Shown: piece after piece, positions 39,000 through 48,213 of the stretch | Layout of the letters: every line of letters starts with the position of its first letter | Position numbering within the stretch: the first letter of the stretch is position 1 | Source: JBNFVY01 sp049943335 | GTDB lineage: Bacteria > Pseudomonadota > Alphaproteobacteria > Rhodobacterales > Rhodobacteraceae | Length of the DNA stretch: 64,000 nucleotides | Assembly: GCF_049943335.1 (NCBI RefSeq) | Contig: NZ_JBNFVY010000002.1 | Coordinates: 186,001 to 250,000 of the forward strand | Direction of reading: 5' to 3' | Notes under the pieces: model-generated | The model's database searches: none | What the model was told of the DNA's origin: nothing | Seen by the model: the letters and a program-made list of their open reading frames with translations, nothing else | Position numbers and translations under genes: made by a program

Positions 39000-39030
39000 C
39001 CGGCCAGCCACAGGTTACCAGAGCAAAGCA

Positions 39031-39060
39031 AAGGGCCGCGACCAGCGGCCCTTTTCATTT
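39031..39060 (+). terminator. clpA terminator
   Basis: A nine-bp stem AAGGGCCGC (39031-39039) / GCGGCCCTT (39045-39053) with a 5-base loop, followed by TTCATTTT. It is placed between the convergent clpA and OmpA-family genes. Confidence 0.9.
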
Positions 39061-39069
39061 TGGATACAG

Positions 39070-40815
39070 CTATTTTTCAGTCAGTTTCAGTTCGATCCGC
39101 CGGTTCGCGGCCAGCGCGGCGGGGCTGTCGCCCTTGGCCACCGGCTGGTATTCGCCAAAGCCCGTCGCGGCCAGCCGCTCGGGCGGAAATCCAAGCCCGT
39201 CTGTCATATAGCGCACCACCGACAGCGCCCGCGCCTGGCTGAGTTCCCAGTTGTCGGCGTAGCGCCCGCCAAAGATCGGCTGACTGTCGGTATGCCCGTC
39301 AACGCGGATGACCCAGTCGATCTGGGGCGGGATGTCATCGGCGATTCCCGACAGGGTGTCAGCCACCTGCGCGATTTGCGCACGCCCGCCCGCGGACAGC
39401 TGCGCCGAGCCGGTGGCAAACAGCACCTCGGACGAAAACACGAACCGGTCCCCCACGATCCGCACACCTTCCAGATCGCCAAGGATCTCGCGCATTCTGC
39501 CAAAGAATTCAGACCGGTAGTTCGCAAGCGATCTGGCCTCTTCGGCCAGCCGCTGCGCTTCTTTTTCCAGCCGTTCGCGCTCGGCCTCTTCCAGCTGTGC
39601 GCGCCGGCGCTGCTCGGACGCGGCGCGCGCCAACGCGGCGTTGAGTTGCCCGGTCAGGGTCTCGATCTGCACTTGCGCGGTCTCATCCTCGGCGGCGCTG
39701 GCATCCAGAATGGCCTGAAGGGTCGATAGCTGGCTGCGCAACTCGGCCAATTGTTCGTTCAGCAGCGCCACCTTGCGCTGCGCGTCGGCGGAAATGTCCT
39801 TTTGCTCGGCCAGTGCGCTGCGCGCGGCGGCCAAAAGGCCCGCGTTCCGCTCGGCCTCGCTCAGCTCGCTTTGCCTTTCGCGCGCCAACGCGGCGGTTTC
39901 GCTGCGCGCGGCGGCCAGAAGGGTCAGGGTTTCTTCGGCCTCTTTGCGCTTTTCTTCCAGCGCAAGGGTCATCGCGGTCAGTTCAGCGTCCGCGTCGGCC
40001 AGCCGTTTGCGCAGGGCTTGCGCGGCGGCGGCTTCGGCCAACCGTGCCTCTTCGGCGGCGCTGAGCGCGGCGGTGGTTTCGTCCACCCGCGCGCGCGCGG
40101 CCGCCAGTTCTTCGGCGCTCAGCGCGGCCTTGTCCTGCGCCGCGGTGAGCGCGGCCAACAGGTCGGCGGCGCGGCTGCGTTCGCGCTGCAGCGCGGTGCG
40201 GGCATCCTCAAGCGCGCTCTGGCGGGTTTCGGCGTCGGATTCCAGTGACGCGATCAACGCCTCCAGCGCCTCGCGCCGGGCCGCGGCCAGACGGGCAGCT
40301 TCGGCCTGCGCGTCAATTTCCTGCCGCGCATTGGCGAGCGCAAGGTTCAGCGCCTCTTGTTCGTCGATCAACCGGGTCTGCGCCTGTTCCAGGGCAGCCA
40401 TTTGCCCCAGGGCGGCGTCGCGCTCGGACAGCAGCGCGGCCACCTGCTCTTCGAAACTGGCGATCCGGTCGCTCTGTTCGCCGATCTGGCTGCGCAGGGT
40501 GGCGATCAGCGTGCGCTGGCGGTCGGCCTGCGCCTGCGCCTGCTGCACGTCATCGGTGAGCCGCGACACCTGCTGGCCCAGATCAAAGGCGCGTTGCTGT
40601 TCCAGCCCCAGCGCGCGGGCCAGGGCATCAACCTCGCCCGCCAGCGCCTCAAGTTCGCTTTCTTGCCCGGTGATCGTGTCGCGCAGCATGGTCTGCACCA
40701 CCATGAAAATCGTCAGCACGAACATCAGCACCAGCAAAAGCGCGGTCATCGCATCGACGAAACCGGGCCAGATCGCCCCGGACATGCGTTGCGTGGCGCG
40801 GCGGGTCAGGGCCAT
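39070..40815 (-). CDS. MotB-like coiled-coil OmpA peptidoglycan-binding protein
   Basis: A 581-residue protein with one N-terminal membrane helix (ALLLVLMFVLTIFMVVQTML, residues ~25-44) preceded by FVDAMTA, where the Asp corresponds to the proton-relay Asp of MotB/ExbD-type stators. A very Ala/Glu/Arg-rich coiled coil of ~370 residues follows, then a C-terminal OmpA domain (RVDGHTDSQPIFG, NWELSQARALSVVRYM, ANRRIELKLTEK). It should sit in the inner membrane and reach the peptidoglycan. The upstream ExbB/MotA-like gene ends one base before it, so the pair forms a stator-type ion channel. Function is unknown; no secreted substrate or defence partner is adjacent. Confidence 0.85.
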   Translation of the reverse strand: MALTRRATQRMSGAIWPGFVDAMTALLLVLMFVLTIFMVVQTMLRDTITGQESELEALAGEVDALARALGLEQQRAFDLGQQVSRLTDDVQQAQAQADRQRTLIATLRSQIGEQSDRIASFEEQVAALLSERDAALGQMAALEQAQTRLIDEQEALNLALANARQEIDAQAEAARLAAARREALEALIASLESDAETRQSALEDARTALQRERSRAADLLAALTAAQDKAALSAEELAAARARVDETTAALSAAEEARLAEAAAAQALRKRLADADAELTAMTLALEEKRKEAEETLTLLAAARSETAALARERQSELSEAERNAGLLAAARSALAEQKDISADAQRKVALLNEQLAELRSQLSTLQAILDASAAEDETAQVQIETLTGQLNAALARAASEQRRRAQLEEAERERLEKEAQRLAEEARSLANYRSEFFGRMREILGDLEGVRIVGDRFVFSSEVLFATGSAQLSAGGRAQIAQVADTLSGIADDIPPQIDWVIRVDGHTDSQPIFGGRYADNWELSQARALSVVRYMTDGLGFPPERLAATGFGEYQPVAKGDSPAALAANRRIELKLTEK

Positions 40816-40816
40816 G

Positions 40817-41974
40817 TCAGCGCCCCTGCTGGGCGCGGATGGCCTTGGTCAACGCGGCCAGATCGGCCCGCAGTTCGCCCATGGTTTCCTGCCGCCCGGC
40901 GGACAGTTCTTCGAGAATGCGCAAGAGCTGCACGTCGATCGAGCGCAGGCGCATCCGGCTTTCCGCATCCACCTGGCCGGCGGCGTCTTCGGCTTGCCGG
41001 GTCAGGATCGCGGCCAGTTTTTCCTGCCCGTCGGCGACGCGGTGCATGGCGGCGCTGGCCTGACCATCCGCGTCCAAGCGTTCGGTCAGTTTTTCGATGG
41101 TGCCCGCCAGTGCCATCAGACGCGCATCGACACTGGCCTGATCCTGGCGCGCCTCGGAAAACAGGATGCGCATCCGGTCGATCTGGCCGGACATGTGATC
41201 GAGCACGGCCGTTGCCGCGCTGGTGTCGCCATCGCTGTCCCCCGCAAACCCGATGCGGGTGATCGAGGACATCCATTCTTCAAGCTCGCGGAAAAAGCGG
41301 TTCTGCCCGTGGCTGGCGAAAAGCTCAAGCATCCCCACGACCAGCGATCCGAACAGCCCCAAAAGCGACGAGGAAAACGCCGTGCCCATCCCGCCCAGTT
41401 GCGCTTCAAGCCCGCCCATCAGCCGCGAGAACACCTGAACCCCGCCTTCCCCTTCGGTCGGTGCAAGGCTGCGGATGGTGTCGACCATCGCCGGGACCGT
41501 CGTGGCCAGGCCAAAGAACGTTCCCAAAAGGCCAAGGAATATCAACAGGTTGACAAGGTAGCGAGTGATGTCGCGTGCTTCATCGATGCGGGTGGCCACG
41601 GAATCCAGGATCGAGCGCGCCGAGGTCGACGAGATCTGGCTGTTCGCCTCGCGCCCGCGCATCAGGGCGGCCAGCGGGGCCAGCAGGCGCGGCGCCTTGT
41701 CGTTGCCACCCTTGGGCCGGAAGCCGGTAAAGCGTTCAATCCAGTTGACCGAGGCGATCAACTGCACGACCTGCCAGAAACAGGCCAGCACCCCGATCAC
41801 AAAGACCAGCGCGATGAAGCCGTTGAGATAGGGGTTGGCCAGGAACAGCGGCGCCACGCGCGGCAGCATGACGTACACCCCCAACCCAAGCAGCACCAGC
41901 ACCAGCACCATCATGACGATCTGGCGCACTGGCTGCGAGAAATGCACCACGACGTCGCTGCGGTGTTGTTCCAT
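40817..41974 (-). CDS. MotA/TolQ/ExbB-family proton channel protein
   Basis: A 385-residue membrane protein with four predicted helices (residues ~18-38, 50-72, 140-162 and 190-218). The last two, around FLGLLGTFFGLATTVPAMV and GGMGTAFSSSLLGLFGSLVVG, carry the conserved Thr/Gly pattern of MotA/ExbB helices 3 and 4. The C-terminal ~150 residues are helical and cytoplasmic. It is the first gene of a two-gene operon with the OmpA-type partner. This resembles stators such as ZorAB by architecture only. Confidence 0.85.
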   Translation of the reverse strand: MEQHRSDVVVHFSQPVRQIVMMVLVLVLLGLGVYVMLPRVAPLFLANPYLNGFIALVFVIGVLACFWQVVQLIASVNWIERFTGFRPKGGNDKAPRLLAPLAALMRGREANSQISSTSARSILDSVATRIDEARDITRYLVNLLIFLGLLGTFFGLATTVPAMVDTIRSLAPTEGEGGVQVFSRLMGGLEAQLGGMGTAFSSSLLGLFGSLVVGMLELFASHGQNRFFRELEEWMSSITRIGFAGDSDGDTSAATAVLDHMSGQIDRMRILFSEARQDQASVDARLMALAGTIEKLTERLDADGQASAAMHRVADGQEKLAAILTRQAEDAAGQVDAESRMRLRSIDVQLLRILEELSAGRQETMGELRADLAALTKAIRAQQGR

Positions 41975-42061
41975 GGTGCGGACCCTGCCCCATTGCTTGT
42001 CGGTTGTCGGTCAGGCGAAGGATAGGGGTAGAAGTGGCGCCTGCCAACACAAGATGTAGTG

Positions 42062-42595
42062 TCAGACCCCCGTGATGTCGCGCACCCGCGCGCTCAGCCA
42101 TGTCAGATCGGGATCGGGCAGGCCCAGTTCGTCCAGATGCCGGGCGGTGTTGGTCAGGTATTCGTGGTTCGCCCCGCGCCCGCCCCGCGCGCGCGCAATG
42201 ATCTGCGCCTGGCGCTCAAGCGTCAGCGCGCCGCAATACTGCGCGTGATCGCGGTCAACGACATAGGTCAGCGCCTCGACCTGTCGGCCATCGCTCAGCG
42301 ACAGGATGTGGCGTTCCTCGCGGTAGGCCGAAGACACCAGTTCGCGTTCGCGCAATTCCGCCAAGCCGCCCGCCACATCCCCGCCCATGCGAAACGCCAT
42401 GCCCATGCAGGCCGCCCCGTCGTCCCGGTCCAGCGCCAACACCAGCCCCGGATCGTCGACGGTGCCGCGATGGTGGATCGACCACATGCAAAAACTGCGC
42501 GCAAACCCGCCCAGCCGCGCTATCGCCCGCTCGGCCACGTCAAACCCGGGGTTCCAGATCAGCGAGCCATAGCCGAATACCCAAACCGGATCCAT
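42062..42595 (-). CDS. chaC: ChaC-type gamma-glutamylcyclotransferase
   Basis: Likely releases 5-oxoproline from glutathione or gamma-glutamyl peptides. The 177 residues begin VWVFGYGSLIWNPGF, the family's substrate loop, and the catalytic Glu is in the region SSAYREERHI. The start at 42595 follows AGAGGACAG and avoids a 25-residue upstream extension that overlaps the divergent gene's promoter. Confidence 0.9.
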   Translation of the reverse strand: MDPVWVFGYGSLIWNPGFDVAERAIARLGGFARSFCMWSIHHRGTVDDPGLVLALDRDDGAACMGMAFRMGGDVAGGLAELRERELVSSAYREERHILSLSDGRQVEALTYVVDRDHAQYCGALTLERQAQIIARARGGRGANHEYLTNTARHLDELGLPDPDLTWLSARVRDITGV

Positions 42596-42662
42596 GTTCT
42601 GTCCTCTGGTCAGTTGCCTTTTCGCCCTATAGTCATCAGAGCGGAAAATCAAAAGGTGGGTC

Positions 42663-43661
42663 ATGCGCAAAATCGTTTATGTGATCTTGTTGGCCGCGCT
42701 CGGATGGGCGGGCTACTGGTTTGTCGGATCGCGTGCCATGGAAGGGGCGCTGCGCACCTGGCTGGCCGATCGCCAACAGGCCGGCTGGGTGGCCGAATAT
42801 GACCGGCTGAACACCATCGGCTTTCCAAACCGGTTCGACACCACCATCCAGGCGCTGGAACTGGCCGACCCGTCCACCGGCGTGGCCTGGAGCGTGCCGC
42901 GCCTTGAAATCCTGCAACTCAGCTACAAACCCAATCACATCATCCTGCGCCTGCCCGGTGAACAGATCGTCGCCTCGCCCTACCAGCGCATCGCGGTGAC
43001 CAGCAGCGACTTGCGCGGATCGATCGTGTTTGACCCCGACACCGACCTGACGCTGAACCGCGCGACATTCGCCATGGCCGACATGGCGCTGTCATCGACG
43101 CTGGGCTGGACCGCGCGGCTGAATTCCGGTCAGCTGGCCACCCGGCAGGCCGGATCGGACCGGGTCCATGACATATATTTCGAAGCCAAGGGCCTGACCC
43201 CGTCCGATGGGCTGCGCGATCAGCTGGACCCGACCAATTCCCTGCCCGCCAGCTTTTCGATATTCAAGGCGCAGGCCAAACTGGGCTTTACCGACCCGTG
43301 GGACCGCCATGCAATCGAAACCGCCCGCCCCCAGATCGAAACGCTCGATCTGGATCTGGTGCAGGCCAAATGGGGCGATCTGGATCTCAGGATCGCGGGC
43401 AATCTGACCGTGGACACCCGCGGCATTCCCACCGGCGATATCACCGTCAAGGCCGCCAACTGGCGTGATATGCTGGCCATCGCCGAAGCATCAGGCGCGG
43501 TGCCGGCAGGGTTCGTGCCGACGTTGCGCAAGGCGCTGGAATTCGTGTCGAAACTGTCGGGCGATCCGCGCACGCTGGATGCGCCTTTGACCTTTCGCAA
43601 CGGGATCATCAGCTTTGGGCCGATCCCGCTGGGACAGGCGCCGCGCCTGATTATTCGGTGA
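42663..43661 (+). CDS. DUF2125 domain protein, probably exported or membrane-anchored
   Basis: A 332-residue protein starting with a hydrophobic segment (IVYVILLAALGWAGYWFVG), a signal or anchor. The rest is beta-rich (SVPRLEILQLSYKPNHIILRLP, LDLRIAGNLTVDTRGIPTGDITVKA), typical of DUF2125 proteins of alphaproteobacteria and reminiscent of AsmA-like lipid-channel folds. Function is unknown; envelope lipid handling is a guess. Divergent from chaC. Confidence 0.8.
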   Translation: MRKIVYVILLAALGWAGYWFVGSRAMEGALRTWLADRQQAGWVAEYDRLNTIGFPNRFDTTIQALELADPSTGVAWSVPRLEILQLSYKPNHIILRLPGEQIVASPYQRIAVTSSDLRGSIVFDPDTDLTLNRATFAMADMALSSTLGWTARLNSGQLATRQAGSDRVHDIYFEAKGLTPSDGLRDQLDPTNSLPASFSIFKAQAKLGFTDPWDRHAIETARPQIETLDLDLVQAKWGDLDLRIAGNLTVDTRGIPTGDITVKAANWRDMLAIAEASGAVPAGFVPTLRKALEFVSKLSGDPRTLDAPLTFRNGIISFGPIPLGQAPRLIIR

Positions 43662-43668
43662 GCCGGCC

Positions 43669-43699
43669 TTGACCTTCCATTTACTGGAAGGCCTATATC
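43669..43699 (+). promoter_or_regulatory. CueR-type promoter of copA
   Basis: A -35 TTGACC (43669-43674) and -10 TATATC (43694-43699) are separated by 19 bases, the over-long spacer that MerR-family activators correct. The spacer contains the perfect dyad CCTTCCA-TTTAC-TGGAAGG (43673-43691), matching the known CueR box pattern. The regulator gene is two cistrons further on in the same operon. Confidence 0.93.
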
Positions 43700-43727
43700 T
43701 GACCTGACACAACCCTCAGGTGAGATC

Positions 43728-46202
43728 ATGGCCGCCCAAACCACTGTTTCCTTTGATGTCAACGGAATGACCTGCGCGGGCTGCGCGGGGCGCGTCGAAC
43801 GCGCGCTGACCGCCCTGCCCGGTGTGGACAACGCGGCGGTGAACCTGGCGCGGGAATCTGTGCAGGTCACCTATGCGCCCGGGGCGCAAGACGCCAAGGG
43901 CCTCAGCGACGCCCTGCAGAGCGCCGGCTATCCGGCGCGCCTGGGTGACGTGACGCTGGCGATTTCCGGCATGACCTGCGCGTCCTGCGTGGGCCGGGTC
44001 GAAAAAGCGCTGGCCGCGGTGCCGGGCGTTGCGGATGTGTCGGTGAATTTGGCCAGCGAAGAGGCCCACGTACGCATTCTGCAAGGGGCTGTGCGCCCCG
44101 AAGATCTGGTACAGGCGTGCAAAGATGCCGGGTACGAGGCCCGCGTGGCCGGGGGCGGCGACGACACGTCGATCACCGAACGCAAACAGGCCGAGGCCGC
44201 CGTGTTACGGCGCAATCTGCTGGTGGCGGCCGTGTTGGCCCTGCCGGTTTTCGTGGTGGAAATGGGCGGACATCTGATCCCCGCGATGCATCACTGGATC
44301 GCCGGTACGGTGGGGGTCCAGACCAGTTGGATCGTCCAGTTCGTGTTGGCCACGGCGGTCCTGGCCGGGCCGGGGCGGGTCTTTTACACCAAGGGCATAC
44401 CGGCCCTGCTGCGCGGTGGGCCTGATATGAACAGCCTTGTCGCGCTTGGCACCCTGGCCGCCTGGGGCTATTCGACGATTGCCACCTTCCTGCCCGCCGC
44501 CCTGCCCCAAGACGCGCGCGCGGTCTACTACGAAGCCGCGGTGGTCATCGTGGTGCTGGTGCTGCTGGGCCGCTACCTGGAAGCGCGCGCCAAGGGCCGC
44601 GCCAGCGCCGCCATCGCGCGGCTGGCGGGCCTGACTCCGGCGCGCGCGGTGGTGCTGCGCGACGGCGCGCCGGTTGACATCGCGGCCGGCGATCTGGCTG
44701 TCGGCGACATTGCCCTGGTGCGCGCCGGTGCCCGTTTGCCCGCCGACGGCCAGGTCGTGGACGGCCAGAGCCACGTTGACGAAAGCATGATCACCGGCGA
44801 ACCCTTGCCCGTCTTGCGCGCGCCCGGCGACAGCGTGACGGGCGGAACGGTCAACGGGGCGGGCACGCTGCAGGTGCGCATCACGCAGGTTGGACGCGAC
44901 ACGGTTCTGGCCCAGATTCAGCGCATGGTGTCCGAGGCGCAGGCGGGCAAACTGCCGATCCAGTCATTGGTCGACAAGGTAACGCTGTGGTTCGTACCGG
45001 CCGTTCTGGGCGTCGCGGCTGTGACGGTTCTGGCGTGGCTGGCGTTGGCCCCGTCCCCGGCGCTGACCAAGGCACTGGTGGCCGGCGTGTCGGTGCTGAT
45101 CATCGCCTGTCCTTGCGCGATGGGCCTGGCCACGCCGACCTCGATCATGGTGGGCACCGGGCGCGCCGCGGAAATGGGGGTTCTGTTTCGCAAGGGCGAT
45201 GCCCTGCAAGCGCTCAGCGGTGTGGACGTGGTTGCACTGGACAAGACCGGCACCCTGACCGAAGGCCGCCCCGCCGTGACCCATATCGAACTGGCCAACG
45301 GCATCGATCACGACACGGCCCTGGCCGCAGTGGCCGCCCTGGAAACGGCCAGCGATCACCCGTTGGCGCGCGCCATCATCGGCGCTGCCGACGGGCTGGC
45401 CCTGCCCGACGCGCGCGAGGTTACCGCCCATGGCGGACGTGGCCTGTCGGGCACGGTGGGCGGGCAACGGGTGCTGGTCGGATCGGCCCGGTTCCTGGCC
45501 GACGAAGGCATTGACGCATCGACGCTGGCGCAGGCGTTGCAGCAGCACGTGGCATCCGGGGCGACCCCGGTGCTCGCTGCGATCGACAGGCAGGCGGTCA
45601 TGGCGCTTGCGATCAGCGATCCACTGCGCGCCAGCACGCGCGATGCGATTGCCGCTCTGCATGACCTAGGGGTGCGCGTGGCGGTCATTTCGGGCGATGC
45701 GCGCGGCGCCGTCGACGCGGTCGCCCACGATCTGGGCATCGACTACGCGGTGGCCGAAGTGCTGCCGGGCGGCAAGGTCGACGCGCTTGATGACCTGCGG
45801 GCAGACGGCGCCAAGCTGGCCTTTGTGGGCGATGGAATCAACGATGCGCCCGCGCTGGCGGCGGCGGATGTGGGGCTGGCCATGGGCTCGGGGACGGATG
45901 TGGCGATCGAAGCGGCGGATGTGGTGCTGGTGGGGGGCGATTTGCGCGGGGCGGTGCGCGCCATCGACATGTCGCGCCGCACCATGCGCAATATCCGCCA
46001 GAACCTGTTTTGGGCCTTTTGCTATAACGTGTTGCTGATCCCGGTCGCGGCGGGCGTCTTTTACCCCGCGTTTGGCTGGCAACTATCGCCCATGCTGGGG
46101 GCCGGGGCCATGGCCGCATCCAGCGTGCTGGTGGTATCGAACGCGCTGCGCCTGCGTCTGGTGCGCCCGGTCCTGAGCGGCGCGCAAAGGGGCACGCCAT
46201 GA
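43728..46202 (+). CDS. copA: Copper-exporting P1B-type ATPase
   Basis: Pumps Cu(I) out of the cytoplasm. In 824 residues there are two N-terminal heavy-metal domains (Cys16-x-x-Cys19 in GMTCAGCAGRVE and Cys84-x-x-Cys87 in GMTCASCVGRVE) and eight expected helices. The ion-binding CPC is Cys461-Pro-Cys463, and the phosphorylated Asp505 is in DKTGTLTEG. The SEHPLA-type His is seen in SDHPLARA, and GDGINDAPAL closes the hinge. It is preceded by the CueR promoter and its stop overlaps cueR by four bases. Confidence 0.96.
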   Translation: MAAQTTVSFDVNGMTCAGCAGRVERALTALPGVDNAAVNLARESVQVTYAPGAQDAKGLSDALQSAGYPARLGDVTLAISGMTCASCVGRVEKALAAVPGVADVSVNLASEEAHVRILQGAVRPEDLVQACKDAGYEARVAGGGDDTSITERKQAEAAVLRRNLLVAAVLALPVFVVEMGGHLIPAMHHWIAGTVGVQTSWIVQFVLATAVLAGPGRVFYTKGIPALLRGGPDMNSLVALGTLAAWGYSTIATFLPAALPQDARAVYYEAAVVIVVLVLLGRYLEARAKGRASAAIARLAGLTPARAVVLRDGAPVDIAAGDLAVGDIALVRAGARLPADGQVVDGQSHVDESMITGEPLPVLRAPGDSVTGGTVNGAGTLQVRITQVGRDTVLAQIQRMVSEAQAGKLPIQSLVDKVTLWFVPAVLGVAAVTVLAWLALAPSPALTKALVAGVSVLIIACPCAMGLATPTSIMVGTGRAAEMGVLFRKGDALQALSGVDVVALDKTGTLTEGRPAVTHIELANGIDHDTALAAVAALETASDHPLARAIIGAADGLALPDAREVTAHGGRGLSGTVGGQRVLVGSARFLADEGIDASTLAQALQQHVASGATPVLAAIDRQAVMALAISDPLRASTRDAIAALHDLGVRVAVISGDARGAVDAVAHDLGIDYAVAEVLPGGKVDALDDLRADGAKLAFVGDGINDAPALAAADVGLAMGSGTDVAIEAADVVLVGGDLRGAVRAIDMSRRTMRNIRQNLFWAFCYNVLLIPVAAGVFYPAFGWQLSPMLGAGAMAASSVLVVSNALRLRLVRPVLSGAQRGTP

Positions 46203-46597
46203 ACATCGGAGACGTGGCCAAACGCACCGGCGTGCCTGCGAAAACCATCCGCTATTACGAAGACATCGGCCTGATCACCCCGGCGCGCGGCGACAATGGC
46301 TACCGCCGCTTTGGCAATGCGGACCTGCATCGCCTTGCCTTTCTGGGCCGCGCACGGGGGCTTGGATTTTCCATCGAAGACTGCCGCGCGCTGCTGGCGC
46401 TGTACAACGATCAAGACCGGGCTAGCGCCGACGTCAAGGTAATCGCGCAAGGCCACCTGGCCCGGATCGAAGCCAAGATCGCCGAACTTCAGGCCATGCA
46501 CGAAACGCTGGGCGAACTGGTGCGGTGCTGCTCGGGCGATGACCGGCCCGATTGCCCGATCCTGTCGGATCTGGGCGCCGGGCTGACCCGTGGCTAG
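46199..46597 (+). CDS. cueR: Cu(I)-responsive MerR-family regulator
   Basis: A 132-residue activator. The N-terminal HTH is GDVAKRTGVPAKTIRYYEDIGLI, followed by a dimerisation helix. The metal loop near the C-terminus, CCSGDDRPDCPI, carries the two Cys spaced as in CueR. The ATGA overlap with copA makes this an activator that is co-transcribed with its own target. Confidence 0.94.
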   Translation: MNIGDVAKRTGVPAKTIRYYEDIGLITPARGDNGYRRFGNADLHRLAFLGRARGLGFSIEDCRALLALYNDQDRASADVKVIAQGHLARIEAKIAELQAMHETLGELVRCCSGDDRPDCPILSDLGAGLTRG

Positions 46598-47087
46598 GGC
46601 GATCCCGACGCCCGCGAAGGCGCGGACTCCGGCGCGGGTCTGCGTGCCCGCGCGGGGGTATTCGATCAGCGCAGGTGTTTCGCGCGCCAAATATTGTCGC
46701 CGTGCACGTTGCGCATAGCGCCAAGCCGGATGTCAGAACGGAACGCACAGGGGGTGAACAGGCGAATACTGGCGCGAACTGGCGCGCCTGAAATAATTCC
46801 CGCGCGCCCCGGACTTTCGTTGCGCCCGCTAGGCGCCTGATCCGCAAGCAAAAGCGTTACCCATCCCCAGAGCGCCTTGGCCGCGCCTGTGGATAAGTGG
46901 GTATCTTCGCTGTTGACCGGGCGGTGCGACTCGGCTCTTGATGCAGGTCATGACGCGAAATCGTTACATAAGACCGCCAGGGCTGCGAAGCCCCTGATCG
47001 ATGTCGGCTGCCTTGGCGCAGCCATCAGCAACCCACTGAAAACATTTCCGATTTATCCGGTTCTGTTCGCTTGCACAGAAAGCCGCC
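46598..47087. other. Non-coding region upstream of the AAA ATPase gene
   Basis: A 490-base region with no supported gene. It includes a perfect DnaA-box sequence on the minus strand (TGTGGATAA at 46889-46897), a 10-bp tandem (CTGGCGCG-type, near 46767-46786), and AT-richer DNA near 47040-47065 that may contain the promoter of the following gene. Confidence 0.5.
46889..46897 (-). other. Single DnaA-box match
   Basis: TGTGGATAA is the exact reverse complement of the TTATCCACA consensus. One partial match (TTATCC) lies near 47054. No cluster of boxes or DnaA/ParA gene is near, so an origin is not claimed. Confidence 0.35.
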
Positions 47088-48179
47088 ATGACACGTGTTC
47101 CTATCCTGCCGATCCCGAAGAACTACAAGACCCAAGACGAATTGGTCGACCATTTCGTGGGCCATATCCTGACCCTGCGCGCGGATCGCCGCGCGGCTTT
47201 TGAACAGGGCCAAGGCGACATCGCCAAACCCGAAAAAGCGATGAGCGACGACGAAAAGATCGCCCGCGGCCTGATCTGTGACCGCGACATCCACCGCGCC
47301 AAACGGCGGGCCCAACGGATGTCCCGGCACTTTGACGAAGCCCTGGGAATGCGCCATCTGCACGCAACCGAGCGCGCGCGCCTTGTGGCGCTTGGGCCAT
47401 CGGTCGCGGCGGTGACCATTGAGTCCGAGCACCGCGCAGACGAAATGGCCGCGCAGCTGGAAGCGGAAATGCCCTGGATGCGGGCGGCCAACGAAAAGGT
47501 CTGGCAGGACATGCGCCTTGCGGCCAGGCGCGATGGCGTCTTTACCGTTGCGCCGCTGCTTGTGGACGGGCCGCCGGGTGTCGGCAAATCCACCTGGGCG
47601 CGCCGGGTGGCCCAGTTGGTCGGCGCGCCTTCGGTGCTGCTGGATGCGACCAAGGGCGGCGCGGGGATGGAGTTGGCCGGGCTGGAACGGGGCTATTCGT
47701 CATCACAGCCGGGCCGCCCGGTCGAAGCGATTCTGACCCACAAGGTCGCCAACCCGGTCGTTGTCGTGGACGAGATCTGCAAGGCCAGCACCCGGTTCAG
47801 ATCGAAGAGTGAAACCCCTTTCGCCGATACGCTTTTGTCGATGATCGAACCGGCGACATCCAGGAAATGGGACTGCGTCTATTTCAGGGTGCCGTTCGAT
47901 ATGTCGCATGTGTCGTGGATCATGACATCGAACAATCGCCTTGGGATTCCGGCAGTGCTGCGCAGTCGTCTGACGATTGTCGAAGTGGCCTCGCCCGGAT
48001 TGGCGCATCTGGCCGAATTCGTCACGCTTGAAGGTCGCAAGCGCGACCTGAGCCAGCCGGCCATTGATGCGGTCATAGACGCGCTGCAGCGGGTGGATAT
48101 ATCAGGGCTGTCGCTGCGCAGCGTATCACGCATGTTGCGGCTGGCCGAAGTGATCGAAACACGCCCGATGGTGCACTGA
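47088..48179 (+). CDS. Orphan AAA+ ATPase with Lon-like ATPase core
   Basis: A 363-residue soluble protein. Residues ~60-145 are helical and highly charged, then Walker A GPPGVGKST (161-169), Walker B VVVVDEICKAS (~226-236) and sensor 1 WIMTSNNRLGIPAVLRSR follow. The order resembles the AAA module of Lon, with the preceding helical domain, but no protease domain follows. The last helices (LSLRSVSRMLRLAEVIE) fit the AAA lid. The function is unknown; it may be a substrate remodeller. Its start follows a purine-rich sequence (CAGAAAG), and a bidirectional terminator follows the stop. Confidence 0.75.
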   Translation: MTRVPILPIPKNYKTQDELVDHFVGHILTLRADRRAAFEQGQGDIAKPEKAMSDDEKIARGLICDRDIHRAKRRAQRMSRHFDEALGMRHLHATERARLVALGPSVAAVTIESEHRADEMAAQLEAEMPWMRAANEKVWQDMRLAARRDGVFTVAPLLVDGPPGVGKSTWARRVAQLVGAPSVLLDATKGGAGMELAGLERGYSSSQPGRPVEAILTHKVANPVVVVDEICKASTRFRSKSETPFADTLLSMIEPATSRKWDCVYFRVPFDMSHVSWIMTSNNRLGIPAVLRSRLTIVEVASPGLAHLAEFVTLEGRKRDLSQPAIDAVIDALQRVDISGLSLRSVSRMLRLAEVIETRPMVH

Positions 48180-48213
48180 TCTGGCCGCCCTTTTGATTGG
48201 GGTCCGACCGAGC

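Noticed and set aside
36687..39011. A 774-codon open frame antisense to clpA, and similar long antisense frames over atpA, atpD, the OmpA/ExbB pair and the molybdenum hydroxylase
   Set aside because: High-GC codon bias keeps the opposite strand open. The products are low-complexity and unlike proteins, while the sense genes are unmistakable.
39070..41974. Zorya-type phage defence
   Set aside because: The pair has a ZorAB-like build, but no helicase or other Zorya component is near and the flanks are ordinary housekeeping genes. Kept only as a motor of unknown role.
46598..47087. Replication origin
   Set aside because: Only one full DnaA box and no dnaA, parAB, gidAB or similar marker genes nearby.
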